Shown: positions 18,638 through 28,598, numbered from the stretch's first letter. The stretch: 64,000 bases of DNA from UBA7672 sp963738625 (GCA_963738625.1 CAVTXH010000020.1:806001-870000); one strand, 5' to 3'. Program-made: numbers and translations. Notes: generated from the letters alone by a model not told the origin.

Positions 18638-18812
18638 CCATCCTGCAATGAAGGTGAATGGTGCGTTGCAGCGAGGACGCACCGGGTAACCAACTGGCGC
18701 AGTGCTTGCTGATGGGGCTTCCGGCGCCGCGGGCTGGTGCGGCAGGGTCGAGCATAACATGCCGGTCCACCGGGTGAGTCGTAGTGGCGTATCTGGGTGC
18801 GTCGGGGTCGCA

Positions 18813-19115
18813 ATGTCGGAAGTCATCGTACAGATCAGTGCTGACGAGAGCAGAGATTCCGCTCTCCTCACGAAAGCTCTTGATGCGTTCGCCAAGTGGA
18901 GCGCGGAGGCTGGACTAAGCACAGAATCAGGCGATGCGCCTGATATCATGATGATGACTGAATACTCCCAGGGTCAGATGCGTCGGAAGCTGGTTTTCCA
19001 GGACCGCGACCACGCAGCACGCTTTCTGATCTTTTGGCGCAGTGAAGCGCAGTACGTGCGGGTGACCGAATCGATGGCGTCGCCCGCCCGAAGTGAGTCG
19101 CCTTTCGCTGCATGA
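18813..19115 (+). CDS. Small hypothetical protein
   Basis: 100 residues from an ATG giving MSEVIVQISADESRDSALL, with GGGG a few bases upstream. The base composition is less GC-rich than the neighbours. The C-terminal half (GQMRRKLVFQDRDHAARFLI) looks like folded protein. Unknown family. The 175 bp before it hold a perfect 7-bp hairpin (GGTGCGT with ACGCACC, 18660-18683) that may end the dehydrogenase transcript. Confidence 0.5.
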   Translation: MSEVIVQISADESRDSALLTKALDAFAKWSAEAGLSTESGDAPDIMMMTEYSQGQMRRKLVFQDRDHAARFLIFWRSEAQYVRVTESMASPARSESPFAA

Positions 19116-19362
19116 TCTACAGAACAAGCCCGTAGACTGATCCAGAGCATTACAACGCCCTGTATCCCTGCGCTTTTTCCGTACTTTGTAAAAACAAGGG
19201 GGTTTGCTGCGCCGCACTGCCCTTATCTGCCGCAGGGGAATTGCCGTATTTCATGAGGGGTATTCCACAAACAAATAACGCTGTTGGGGGAGTCCGCGGA
19301 AGGCGCACGTAGCTCGCGCGATGCGCTGGCTGCCGTCGCCAGCCGGGTTATAGAGGCGGCGA

Positions 19363-20535
19363 ATGTCTTCCCGCTTGTCCAGCAGAAACGCTCAGTTGCG
19401 CATCGCCGTGGTGGGCGGCGGCGTGGTGGGGCTTTCCTGCGCACTGGAGCTGAAGACGCGCGGCGCGGTGGTGACGTTATACGAGCGTGGGACCGAGCTG
19501 GGCGCTGGGGCAACTGCGCGGTCGGCGGGGATGCTGGGCGCGGCGTTCGAGTGGGGGCTGGAGGAAGACCAGCCTGGGCTGGCGGCGCTGGCGCGGCGGG
19601 CAGGTGATGTGTGGCCGGAATTTGCCGAGCGCGTGGAGCGGCTGGGCGGCGGGTCGATCGAATTCTCGAAGGAAGGCGCCCTCGTATTAGCGCGCAATGC
19701 GTCGGAGGCCAGCTGGATCGACAATCTGGCGGCGGCCTGCCAGGCCCGCGGCCTGCCGGTGCAGCGCCTGTCCACCGCCGAGCTGAAGCGGCGGGAGCCC
19801 TCGATATCGGCCGCGGTGCATGGCGGGCTCCTGTTACAGGGCGACCGGCAGGTGGACCCGCAACAGGTCTTATTGAGGCTGGCGGCGGCTTTGTCGCGCT
19901 CGGGCGTCGCCCTGCGAATGGGGCGCAGCGTCGACCGCGTGATGGTCGGGGCGGATTTCCTGATGCCGGACGGCGAGGTGTTCGACCGGGTGTTGCTGGC
20001 GACCGGGGTCGGGACTGCGGAGGTGCGCTTTGTGGGACGCAAGGGCGGGGCGCTGGATACGGGCCTCGCCCCCATCGTTCCGGTAAAAGGCCAGATGCTG
20101 GCGCTGGCGCCGGTGAACAACGGGCCTCGTCATGTGATCCATGCCCGCGACGTCTATATCGCGCCCAAGGCGAGGTGGACGCTGGTCGGCGCGACGACGG
20201 AGCGAGGGGCCACGGATACGTCGGTCGATCCGGCTGCGGTCGAGTCGCTGCGCGCGAAGGCGGCGGAGTTGTCACAGGCGCTGAAGACGGCGCCCGAGAT
20301 ATCGTCCTGGGCGGGCGTGAGGCCGGGCACGCCGGACGATGCGCCGATGATCGGCGAGACCAGGATTCCCGGCGTCTATGCCGCGCTGGGCATGTACCGC
20401 AACGGCGTCCTGTTTGCGCCTGCCGTCGCGGAGCTGATGGCTGGCGCGCTGATTGACGGCAAAGTGAGCGTTGCGGCCGCGCCTTTTGCTCCAGCCCGGT
20501 TTGACAACCCTGCCAAGGCGCCGCACTCGCCCTGA
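19363..20535 (+). CDS. FAD-dependent glycine oxidase / D-amino acid oxidase (ThiO-like)
   Basis: 390 residues of the DAO family. The FAD-binding signature is VVGGGVVGLSCALEL near residue 15, followed by RSAGMLGAAFEW, typical of ThiO-type glycine oxidases. The C-terminus carries SSWAGVRPGTPDDAPMIGET and YRNGVLFAPAVAELM. ThiO makes dehydroglycine for the thiazole of thiamine, but no other thi genes are adjacent, so a general D-amino acid oxidase is an alternative. About 250 bp with lower GC and no visible gene precede it. Confidence 0.85.
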   Translation: MSSRLSSRNAQLRIAVVGGGVVGLSCALELKTRGAVVTLYERGTELGAGATARSAGMLGAAFEWGLEEDQPGLAALARRAGDVWPEFAERVERLGGGSIEFSKEGALVLARNASEASWIDNLAAACQARGLPVQRLSTAELKRREPSISAAVHGGLLLQGDRQVDPQQVLLRLAAALSRSGVALRMGRSVDRVMVGADFLMPDGEVFDRVLLATGVGTAEVRFVGRKGGALDTGLAPIVPVKGQMLALAPVNNGPRHVIHARDVYIAPKARWTLVGATTERGATDTSVDPAAVESLRAKAAELSQALKTAPEISSWAGVRPGTPDDAPMIGETRIPGVYAALGMYRNGVLFAPAVAELMAGALIDGKVSVAAAPFAPARFDNPAKAPHSP

Positions 20536-20583
20536 CGCGACGGGTTAGCTATCAAACTTTCGACGGGCCACGGGAGAGACGAG

Positions 20584-21750
20584 ATGCACCAGATCGCGCC
20601 GATGACAGAAGACCAGATGTCGATCCGCGACGCGGTGGCGAAAGTCTGCCAGGAGTTCGACGCCGAGTACTGGCGCAAGACGGACGAGACCGGCAAATGG
20701 CCGGAAGAGTTCACCAAGGCGATGGCGGAAGGCGGCTGGCTTGGCATCGCCATGCCGGAGGAGGTCGGCGGTTCGGGCCTCGGCCTGACGGAAGCTGCGA
20801 TCATGATGCAAACCGTGGCGCGCTCGGGGGCTGGGTTCACCGGGTGCTCGTCGATCCACCTCAACATCTTCGGCGCGAAGCCGATCGAGAAGTTCGGCAC
20901 CAAAGAGCAGCGCCAAGAATTCCTGCCCAAGATCATCTCGGGCCAGCAGAAGATGTGCTTTGGCGTCACCGAGCCGAACTCGGGCCTCGATACGTCGAGC
21001 CTCGAGACGCGCGCCGAGCGGACAAATTCCGGCTACACCATAAACGGGCGGAAGATCTGGACGACGGGCGCGCAGCGCGCCGACAAGATCCTGCTGATCG
21101 CGCGTACGACGCCGAAGGACAAGGTGGCCAAGCCCTATATGGGCCTGTCGCTGTTCTATGCCGATATGAAGGGGATCGATGCGAAGCCGATCCCGAAAAT
21201 GGGACGCAAGGCTGTCGAATGCAACATGCTGTATTTCGACAACGTGCAGATTCCGAAGGAAGCGCTGATCGGCGAAGAGGGCCAGGGCTTCAAATACCTG
21301 CTGCAGGGCCTCAACCCGGAGCGCGTGCTGTTCGCGGTTGAAGCGATCGGTCTCGGCTTCTGCGCGCTGGAGCGCGCTAGCCAGTACGCGAAGGAGCGTG
21401 TCGTGTTCGGCCGTCCGATCGGCCAGAACCAGGGCGTGGCGCATCCGCTGGCGAAATCTTGGGCTGAACTCTCGGCCGCCGAACTGCTCGCCTACAAGGC
21501 CGCGACGCTCTACGACAACGATCAGGAATGCGGGGCCGAAGCCAACGCCGCGAAGTATCTCGGCGCGGAAGCAGGCTTCACCGCGTGCGAGAGCGCCGTG
21601 CTGGCGCATGGCGGCATGGGCTACGCCAAAGAGTATGACGTCGAACGCTATATGCGCGAGGCCATGATCGCGCGCATCGCACCGGTCAGCCGCGAGATGA
21701 TCCTCAACTTCATCGCCGAACGCGTGTTGGGGCTGCCGAAGAGCTATTGA
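20584..21750 (+). CDS. Acyl-CoA dehydrogenase
   Basis: 388 residues. FAD-dependent alpha,beta-desaturation of an acyl-CoA. Marks are CFGVTEPNSGLDTSSLETRA, the flavin-binding WTTGAQRADKIL and the C-terminal HGGMGYAKEYDVERYMREA. The usual IYEGT glutamate near the C-terminus is absent (RIAPVSREM instead). A glutamate in GLNPERVLFAVE sits where isovaleryl-CoA and long-chain dehydrogenases keep their catalytic base, so the enzyme is probably active and may use branched or long substrates. It starts 48 nt after the ThiO-like gene. Confidence 0.92.
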   Translation: MHQIAPMTEDQMSIRDAVAKVCQEFDAEYWRKTDETGKWPEEFTKAMAEGGWLGIAMPEEVGGSGLGLTEAAIMMQTVARSGAGFTGCSSIHLNIFGAKPIEKFGTKEQRQEFLPKIISGQQKMCFGVTEPNSGLDTSSLETRAERTNSGYTINGRKIWTTGAQRADKILLIARTTPKDKVAKPYMGLSLFYADMKGIDAKPIPKMGRKAVECNMLYFDNVQIPKEALIGEEGQGFKYLLQGLNPERVLFAVEAIGLGFCALERASQYAKERVVFGRPIGQNQGVAHPLAKSWAELSAAELLAYKAATLYDNDQECGAEANAAKYLGAEAGFTACESAVLAHGGMGYAKEYDVERYMREAMIARIAPVSREMILNFIAERVLGLPKSY

Positions 21751-21789
21751 GGCAGCAGCCGCGTCGGGCAAGAGGCGCGGCCTCAGGCT

Positions 21790-22731
21790 TCAGTCCTCCA
21801 CACGCGTCAAGCGCACGCGATTCTGCGTGCCGTCGGCGCCCGTGTAGATGAACCATACATCCTGGTCGGCCCACTCGATCTGGATCGGCTGGAATGGCCG
21901 GCCGCGCATATTGTTGGGGTTCATCGTCACCAGCGGGCGAAAGACCAGGACATCGTCCTTCACCGTGTAGCTGCCGGCGAAGCTGGCGAAGGGCGCGAAG
22001 GCCTTGCCTCTGTCGGCATCTGTCGCCTTGTCGCCCAGCGCGGCGCGTGGGGCGAAGCCGGTGACGAAATTGCCGGCGAAGAATGGCGGGTCGAAAATAT
22101 AGTAGCCGGGCTGCATGTCATCGAGGTGGGCGCCGGCGTTGGCGCCTGCGCCAACGATCATCTCGGTTCGGCGCCACACGCCTTTGAGGCGCTGCGCCTG
22201 CGGCGATACTTGCAGCGCTTCATCCGTCAGCCGTGTGAGCTCCACCCCAACTCTGCCGCTTTCTGGCGCTGCCGTCGTGGTGAGCAACACCTTGTCGTCA
22301 ATCCACACCAGTTCGTAGTCGGCGGGCTTGGGCGTAATCATGTCGCCCGGATCCTTGGTGACCTGAGGCGTTAGCGTGAGCTTGTCGGCGTCGCTGGCGT
22401 AAAGCCCTGTGCTTCCGGTGAAGGGTGTGAAGGCGACGCCTTGTTCCTCGTCAGTCGGCTCGTTGCCGAGATAGCCGCGCGCCTGGAAGCCGTTCACGGC
22501 CGTGATCGCGTAGTGTTTGTTCGCGAAGATATAGATCGCCGGTTGGACATCGACCGTGTGCGAGCCGGCATCCGGGCCGGACTCAACATGGACCCGCGTG
22601 GCGTGCCACACGCCAGTCAGGGTAGGCGGCGGGCGCTCCGCAGCGGCGCCTTCGCGCGATGAAACGTCGGGGCTGCACGCCCACAGGATGTGGGATGCCA
22701 AAAGCATGACAGCGAGTTTTGAGCGGTTCAT
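21790..22731 (-). CDS. Lipoprotein with two tandem lipocalin-like domains
   Basis: 313 residues with a signal peptide and lipobox ILWAC (Cys19). Residues about 38-170 and 184-313 are copies of one another: LTGVWHATRV/LKGVWRRTEM, DVQPAIYIF/DMQPGYYIF, VNGFQARGYLGNEPTDEEQG/VTGFAPRAALGDKATDADRG, and both end VELTRL/VRLTRV. Each resembles a lipocalin-like beta-barrel. An internal duplication is therefore clear. Function unknown; a small-molecule-binding role outside the inner membrane is an inference. It converges on the acyl-CoA dehydrogenase gene. Confidence 0.82.
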   Translation of the reverse strand: MNRSKLAVMLLASHILWACSPDVSSREGAAAERPPPTLTGVWHATRVHVESGPDAGSHTVDVQPAIYIFANKHYAITAVNGFQARGYLGNEPTDEEQGVAFTPFTGSTGLYASDADKLTLTPQVTKDPGDMITPKPADYELVWIDDKVLLTTTAAPESGRVGVELTRLTDEALQVSPQAQRLKGVWRRTEMIVGAGANAGAHLDDMQPGYYIFDPPFFAGNFVTGFAPRAALGDKATDADRGKAFAPFASFAGSYTVKDDVLVFRPLVTMNPNNMRGRPFQPIQIEWADQDVWFIYTGADGTQNRVRLTRVED

Positions 22732-22888
22732 CGCCTTCCCCGGAGGTTAAGACCGAAAGGATAGAGCAAGCTCAGGCTACCACGCTCCGCGTGCGTGCAA
22801 CACTGCGCTGCCGCGCAAATCGCGTCCGGTTTACCTCGCGGCGTCATGTCTCTAGCGTCGCCCAATTCATCAGCCGGCACAGGTCACC

Positions 22889-23623
22889 ATGAAGTCCATC
22901 CTCATCACCGGCGCGGGCAGCGGCATTGGCCGGGCGACAGCCATCGCTTTTGCGAAAGCCGGATGGGACGTTGGGTTGGTGGGGCGCAGGCGCGATGCGC
23001 TGGAGGAAACCGCGAAACTGGCGGGCGGCGGGATCGTCCTGCCTGCCGACGTGACCAGGGCGGATCAGGTCGAACGGGTGTTAGCCGATGCGGTGGCCGC
23101 GATGGGGCGGCTGGATGTGCTGTTCAACAATGCCGGCCGCGGATCGAGGCCAAAGCCGATCGACGAAATGGCGCTGGAGGACTGGCACGCGGTTCTCGAT
23201 GTGAATCTTACTGGCTCCGTTCTCTGCGCGCGTGCGGCGTTTGCGCAGATGCGCAGACAGGATCCTCAGGGTGGGCGCATCATCAACAATGGCTCGATCT
23301 CGGCGCACGCGCCGCGGCCAGGCTCCGTGCCCTATACCGTGACCAAGCATGCAATCACGGGGCTGACGAAGTGCCTGTCGCTGGACGGGCGGCCGTTCAA
23401 CATCGCCTGCGGGCAAATCGACATCGGCAACGCGTTGACCGAAATGGCGGCGCAGATCGCCAAGGGCGTGCCGCAGGCCGACGGACGCATTGTGGCCGAA
23501 GCGACAATGGCCGTGACTGACGTAGCGAAAGCTGTGCTGATGATGGCGGAGCTGCCGCTGTCGGCCAACGTGCAGTTCATGACGGTGATGGCGACGAAGA
23601 TGCCTTTTGTCGGCCGGGGCTAG
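22889..23623 (+). CDS. SDR-family oxidoreductase
   Basis: 244 residues. Classical short-chain dehydrogenase: cofactor motif ITGAGSGIGRATA at residue 6, NNAGRGS near residue 88 and the catalytic Tyr-Lys in PYTVTKHA near residue 151, with the catalytic Ser in NNGSISAHA. NAD(P)-dependent; substrate unknown. A second SDR gene starts 9 nt downstream, so the two form an operon. Confidence 0.92.
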   Translation: MKSILITGAGSGIGRATAIAFAKAGWDVGLVGRRRDALEETAKLAGGGIVLPADVTRADQVERVLADAVAAMGRLDVLFNNAGRGSRPKPIDEMALEDWHAVLDVNLTGSVLCARAAFAQMRRQDPQGGRIINNGSISAHAPRPGSVPYTVTKHAITGLTKCLSLDGRPFNIACGQIDIGNALTEMAAQIAKGVPQADGRIVAEATMAVTDVAKAVLMMAELPLSANVQFMTVMATKMPFVGRG

Positions 23624-23632
23624 GGAGAGTTC

Positions 23633-24415
23633 ATGGGACGTGTTTCAGGCAAGGTCGCGCTGGTGACAGGCGCGGCGAGCGGGATCGGGCGGGCGTGCGC
23701 TGCCGCGCTGGCGAAGGAAGGCGCGAGTGTCGTGCTGACCGATGTGCAGACGGGCAAGGGCGAGGAGGCGGTTGCCGAGATCACGAAGGCGGGCGGCAAG
23801 GCGGTGTTCTACCGTCATGATGTGTGCAGCGAGGAGGAGTGGGCTTCGCTGATCGGCGTAATCGAGCGCGATTTCAAAAGGCTCGACATCCTGGTGAACA
23901 ATGCCGGGATCGCGGTTGGCGGCCTGGTGACGGACCTGTCGCTGGCCGACTGGCGCAGACAGCAGGCGGTGAATGTGGAGAGCGTGTTCCTCGGGACGCG
24001 CGCTGCGCTGCCGCTGATGCGGAAGAGCGGGAGCGGGTCGATCATCAACATCTCGTCGGTGGCGGGACTGCGCGGAGCGCCGCGACTGTCGGCGTATTGC
24101 GCATCGAAAGGAGCGGTGCGGCTGTTCACCAAGTCGGTGGCGCTGGAATGCGCGATGATCCGGGATGGGGTGCGCGTGAATTCGGTGCATCCGGGGATCA
24201 TCGAGACGCCGATCTGGGTGCAGCTGCCGACCCCGCACGGGGCAAATGCCCCGCCGGACCTCGATGCGCTCGCGGCAGTCCGCGTGCCGATGGGCGTGAA
24301 AGGACAGCCGATGGATATCGCCAACGGCGTGGTGTTTCTCGCAAGCGACGAGAGCCGCTACATGACGGGCGAGGAGTTGGTGATCGACGGCGGGCTGACC
24401 ATCGGGTCGATCTAG
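23633..24415 (+). CDS. SDR-family oxidoreductase (glucose/3-oxoacyl dehydrogenase-like)
   Basis: 260 residues. Cofactor motif VTGAASGIGRACA, NNAGIAVGG, catalytic Ser in NISSVAG and Tyr-Lys in YCASKGAV; the C-terminus (SDESRYMTGEELVIDGGLT) is typical of the subgroup often labelled glucose 1-dehydrogenase or 3-oxoacyl-reductase-like. The D at the end of the second strand (VVLTDVQTG) suggests NAD preference. It is co-transcribed with the preceding SDR. Substrate unknown. Confidence 0.92.
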   Translation: MGRVSGKVALVTGAASGIGRACAAALAKEGASVVLTDVQTGKGEEAVAEITKAGGKAVFYRHDVCSEEEWASLIGVIERDFKRLDILVNNAGIAVGGLVTDLSLADWRRQQAVNVESVFLGTRAALPLMRKSGSGSIINISSVAGLRGAPRLSAYCASKGAVRLFTKSVALECAMIRDGVRVNSVHPGIIETPIWVQLPTPHGANAPPDLDALAAVRVPMGVKGQPMDIANGVVFLASDESRYMTGEELVIDGGLTIGSI

Positions 24416-24435
24416 GCGGATCGATCCGGGCGCGC

Positions 24436-24738
24436 CTACTGCGAGTTACGCCACTTCTCCATGGCGGCTGAGATCGCGAAGGTTTCGCGGTATTTGGGCG
24501 AGTCCGAGGGGCGCGGCGGCTTCTGCGAGGTGAGGGACATGATCTCGGCGAGCTTGTTGTGGGCCGCGCCGGCCTGGCCGGCGCCGATATAGGCGTGGAG
24601 CTCGACCAGGGCGCTGGAGAGCAGGTCGTGCGCCCGGATGACGAAGTAGGGCTCGTCGTCGGCGAGGTTCGGGTAGGCGTCGTATTTGGACGGATTGGCC
24701 TTGGAGCCCATTGGCGCAGGCGTTGGGGGCGCGGACAT
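24436..24738 (-). CDS. Small conserved-looking hypothetical protein
   Basis: 100 residues, Pro/Ser-rich at both ends with a central amphipathic segment (IRAHDLLSSALVELHAYIGAGQAG) that looks helical. No signal peptide. It converges on the second SDR gene with a 20-nt gap. I do not recognise the family. Confidence 0.6.
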   Translation of the reverse strand: MSAPPTPAPMGSKANPSKYDAYPNLADDEPYFVIRAHDLLSSALVELHAYIGAGQAGAAHNKLAEIMSLTSQKPPRPSDSPKYRETFAISAAMEKWRNSQ

Positions 24739-24879
24739 GTGGACCTCTTGATTCGGATCGGTTGAAGAATGGCGGGATTCGGCAAGGGGGCGTGAATTGG
24801 GCTGTGGATGGATATGACTGCGGCTCCGGAAGCTGGCGCTTCGGAGCAGTGTAAGTTGGGTTCGAGCGCGAGCGTTTAG

Positions 24880-25479
<600 letters not shown>

Positions 25480-25484
25480 GGCCG

Positions 25485-25604
25485 GCATTATTCGCCCGCC
25501 CCGGAGGGCGTAGGAAAACTCTCCTGAAGATGTTTCGATCTTTTTTCTAGAGCACTGGATTCACTCGGGAGATTTTCGCGAGGCGCTTCAGAACACTGCT
25601 GTAT
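25485..25604 (+). repeat. Dispersed intergenic element, copy B
   Basis: This segment resembles 2947-3055 over most of its length in the same block order (GCATTAT, GTAGGA-AACT-TCC, TGGA-TCA-TCGG-AGATT, TG-TG-TAT). It lies just upstream of the tyrosine phosphatase gene and may contain its promoter. Confidence 0.45.
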
Positions 25605-25670
25605 TGTGAACTCGTTGCAAGGCGGCTGCCGGCCGGGCGAGCGGGCGTGGACCCGGCCGGGGATTTGCCT

Positions 25671-26468
25671 ATGTTCGCGCGCATGACAGCCAGCCCCGCC
25701 CGCAAGCACGCCTTCGAGGCCCTGCACAATTTCCGTGATTTCGGCGGGTATCAGGCTGGCGACCGGCGCATGGCGATGGGGCGATTCTACCGGTCGGCCA
25801 ATCATTCGCTGGTGAGCGATGCGGACCTTGGCCGGTTGGCGGCGATGAATATCGGCGTGGTGGTCGACCTGCGCAGGCCGGTGGAGCGCGAGCGCCAGCC
25901 GTCGCGGCGGTGGGCGGACTTCAGGGGCGTCGTCATCGAAAACCATGATCCCGACGAGGGCGGGGAGACATGGGACGTGTTCATGGCCGAGTGGGACCTG
26001 ACCTACGAAAGCTATCGCGCCTATTTGCTGCGCTATTACGAGCGCGCGCCCTACCTGCCGCGCCTGATCGACCTTTACACACGGTATTTCGCGACGCTGG
26101 CGCAGAGCGACGGCGCGCTGGTGGTTCACTGCGCGGCGGGCAAGGACCGGACAGGGCTGGTGGTGGCGCTGACGCATGCGCTGGCAGGCGTGCATCGCGA
26201 CGACATCATCGCGGACTACATGCTGACCAACGATCCCGAGCGGTTCAACGCGTTCGGAGCCGCGTGGGCGGAGAACATCCGGGCAGAACGCGGCAAGGCG
26301 CCGACGCTGGAGACTATGCGTGCAGTCATGGGCGTCGAGCCGATCTATCTTGAGAAATCCCTAGAAGTCATCGCCGGGCGCCATGGCGGCGTCGAGCGCT
26401 ACCTGCGCGAGGCGCTGGGCGTGGATGCCGCGAAGCGCGCTGCGATCGAGAAGCGGCTGTTCGAATAG
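25671..26468 (+). CDS. Tyrosine-protein phosphatase, Y_phosphatase3 type
   Basis: 265 residues. The P-loop VVHCAAGKDRTGLVV holds the catalytic Cys and Arg, with the KDRTG variant typical of the bacterial/fungal SIW14-like and MptpB-like group, which can act on phosphotyrosine or phosphoinositides. N-terminal NFRDFGGYQAGDRRMAMG is the usual opening motif. Start chosen at ATG 25671 with GGGGA upstream; ATG 25683 is also possible. It probably acts in the cytoplasm; the substrate is unknown. Confidence 0.9.
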   Translation: MFARMTASPARKHAFEALHNFRDFGGYQAGDRRMAMGRFYRSANHSLVSDADLGRLAAMNIGVVVDLRRPVERERQPSRRWADFRGVVIENHDPDEGGETWDVFMAEWDLTYESYRAYLLRYYERAPYLPRLIDLYTRYFATLAQSDGALVVHCAAGKDRTGLVVALTHALAGVHRDDIIADYMLTNDPERFNAFGAAWAENIRAERGKAPTLETMRAVMGVEPIYLEKSLEVIAGRHGGVERYLREALGVDAAKRAAIEKRLFE

Positions 26469-26517
26469 GCGATATGAATCGTCGCCGCTTGGACTCTGTG
26501 CCACGCAGGCGAGGCGT

Positions 26518-26553
26518 ACGCGCCTTCGGCGCGTTGCCGGGCAGGCGCCCGGC
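26518..26553. terminator. Two tandem hairpins between convergent genes
   Basis: ACGCGCC-ttc-GGCGCGT (26518-26534) is followed by GCCGGGC-aggc-GCCCGGC (26536-26553). Both stems are perfect 7-mers. They lie between the ends of the phosphatase and receiver-protein genes. There is no T-run, so they could block transcription in both directions or be a compact repeat. Confidence 0.45.
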
Positions 26554-26561
26554 GGTCCCAG

Positions 26562-27494
26562 CTACGCGACGTCGGTCTTCTTTTCGCCGGCCGTCTGGAC
26601 CTTCTCGTTGGCCGAGTGGATCTTGCGGGTGACCAGGCGCTCCAGCTCGTTTGCGACGGCGGTGCGGTGGAGGAAGGCTTCCTCGGGCATGTCGAGGATC
26701 GAGCCGATGGTCTGGAAATGGTATCTCACCACGGCCAGATCGTAAGTGTCGGTCATGCCGACGCCCTCAATATAGCGCAGCGCCGTGTTCCAGATGCGCA
26801 TGATGACGTCGTCGCCCAGCGTCGAAACTTCCGGGGCGTATTCGCCCAGCATGCGATACATGCCGCGGATTCCGGCGGTGCGGTCGACGTTGGTGCGGTC
26901 GGCGTAGGCATTGAGATTGTCGATGATGGCGCGCAGCTTGAACGCGTTCTCCTTCGACTGCTCGGTCGCGGCTTTCGCGGGCGGCTCGTCGGTGAGGCGG
27001 CGCCACGGGCCGGCGTAGTTGGGATCGTCCTTCCGGCGGCGGCATGGGCCGACATAGTTGCGGCTGTCGATGAACTTGCGCGGGCGGAGGACGACTTCCT
27101 CGATGCGCGAGAGGACGTTCTGGGCCGAGACCGGCTTCAGCAGGAATTCGTTGATGCCGGCCTGGCGGGCCGACATGAGCTGGTCGTGGTCGATCACGCC
27201 GGCGAGCAGGATGATCGGCACTTCGCGCGCAATGCCGGTGGTGTTGCGGCGGACTTCGCGGGTGAATTCGAGGCCGGACATGCGGCCCGCGTCCCAGTCG
27301 ACGAAGATCACGTCGGGCTTGAACGTGCGGCCGACAGTGAACGCTTCCATCGAGGAAGCGGCGGCCATGATGTTGGTGACTTGCAGGCGACGCAGGGAAT
27401 CCGCCACCACGCCGCGCATGTAAGCGTTGGGATCGACCACGAGCGCCTTCAGGCGCTTCAGCTCGGCCGGTGTCAGCGTGCGATCGTCTGTCAT
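26562..27494 (-). CDS. Receiver-domain protein (CheY-like) with an alphaproteobacterial C-terminal domain
   Basis: 310 residues. The N-terminal receiver domain (about 15-135) has D21, phosphoacceptor D66 in VIFVDWDAG and K120 in FLLKPVS. After it comes YVGPCRRRKDDPNYAGPWRR, a short basic motif shared with the upstream paralog. A helical domain of about 130 residues (LRAIIDNLNAYADRT onward) follows, with no DNA-binding or enzymatic signature. It is encoded 11 nt after the second receiver gene, so both are made together. Likely a signalling adaptor; the partner kinase is not in the window. Confidence 0.88.
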   Translation of the reverse strand: MTDDRTLTPAELKRLKALVVDPNAYMRGVVADSLRRLQVTNIMAAASSMEAFTVGRTFKPDVIFVDWDAGRMSGLEFTREVRRNTTGIAREVPIILLAGVIDHDQLMSARQAGINEFLLKPVSAQNVLSRIEEVVLRPRKFIDSRNYVGPCRRRKDDPNYAGPWRRLTDEPPAKAATEQSKENAFKLRAIIDNLNAYADRTNVDRTAGIRGMYRMLGEYAPEVSTLGDDVIMRIWNTALRYIEGVGMTDTYDLAVVRYHFQTIGSILDMPEEAFLHRTAVANELERLVTRKIHSANEKVQTAGEKKTDVA

Positions 27495-27505
27495 ATCACT
27501 CTACT

Positions 27506-28399
27506 CTAAGCAGCCAGTTTCTTCTGGATCGCCTTGCCGAGCGCGATGGCCACGCTGTCGCGGGCATCGGCATAGCCGAGCGGAAGTGCGGCGAGCTGTT
27601 CAAGCGCGCCGAGGGCGGTGTTGACGACGTTGCCTTCGAGCTGGCCCATCGGCGTTGCGACGCTGATATAGGCTTCGAAGGCGGCGCAGCCGGAGTGCAG
27701 GGCGTGATCGTTCTGCGCGATGGCGAGGTCCTTGGCGGTCTTGATCTGCTGCATCGCGGTCGCGAGCGCTTCGGGGCGGCTGGCGCGGAGCTGGGTGCAG
27801 GTCTGGCGCAGAGCGGTGAGCGCGATGCGGATCGGGGTCTTAGCCGCGACTTCGTCCTGGTCGATCATCGGGGCCGACGGGGCGGAACGTTCGCCGGCGC
27901 GGCGCTTGGCGCCGTAATAGTCGGCCGGGTTCTTCCGGCGGCGGCAGGGGCCGAGATAGACCGAGCAGTCGACGAAGGGGCGCGGGGTCTCGACCACCAT
28001 TTCGAGGCGCTGGCGCATAGCGAGCGGCGAAATCGGCTTGGCGAGGAATTCATCGACGCCGGCGTCGCGGCCGTTGATGACCATCTGGCGCGTGAGGCCG
28101 GCAGTGATAAGCACGACGGGAAGGCGGCGGATGCGTTCGTCTTCGACCTTGCGCAGGTCGCGCACGAATTTGAGCCCGTCGAAGGCGTCGCTTTCTTCCC
28201 AGGACAGCAAGATCACGTCGATCGGACGGTCGATCAGGAAGGTCCGAGCCATCTCCTCGTTGCGCGCGCTGGAGATGTTGGAGACGTTGAGGCTGCGTAG
28301 GATTTCGCCGATCAGCGTGCGCGAGAAGTTGTTCGCGTCAGCGACAAGGACAGACAATGTCCGCGGCTTCAGTGGCCGTGGTTTCCTAGGATCCTGCAT
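27506..28399 (-). CDS. Pseudo-receiver protein lacking the phosphoacceptor Asp
   Basis: 297 residues, a paralog of the next gene with the same layout: receiver domain, YLGPCRRRKNPADYYG motif, helical C-terminal domain. Position 66 of the receiver is Ser (VILLSWEES) where the partner has D66 (VIFVDWDAG). D21 and K121 (FLAKPIS) remain. It should therefore not be phosphorylated on the usual aspartate. It is first in the two-gene operon, 200 bp from the divergent RHH-PII gene. Confidence 0.85.
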   Translation of the reverse strand: MQDPRKPRPLKPRTLSVLVADANNFSRTLIGEILRSLNVSNISSARNEEMARTFLIDRPIDVILLSWEESDAFDGLKFVRDLRKVEDERIRRLPVVLITAGLTRQMVINGRDAGVDEFLAKPISPLAMRQRLEMVVETPRPFVDCSVYLGPCRRRKNPADYYGAKRRAGERSAPSAPMIDQDEVAAKTPIRIALTALRQTCTQLRASRPEALATAMQQIKTAKDLAIAQNDHALHSGCAAFEAYISVATPMGQLEGNVVNTALGALEQLAALPLGYADARDSVAIALGKAIQKKLAA

Positions 28400-28598
28400 T
28401 CGGCCGCCCCACTCGATTCTGAGTTCGGGGCGACCGTACCGGAAGCTGGTAATTTTACGGTTGAGACGGGATGAACAGGGTTAAGGCGTGCCGTTAACCT
28501 TTTGGGTACGACTGGAAGCTCGGCTGGCCCGTTGTGTGTAAGGTGTGCTAGCGTCGCGGAACCGGAAAAGGTCCGCCGGGACCGGCCAGGAGACTGCC

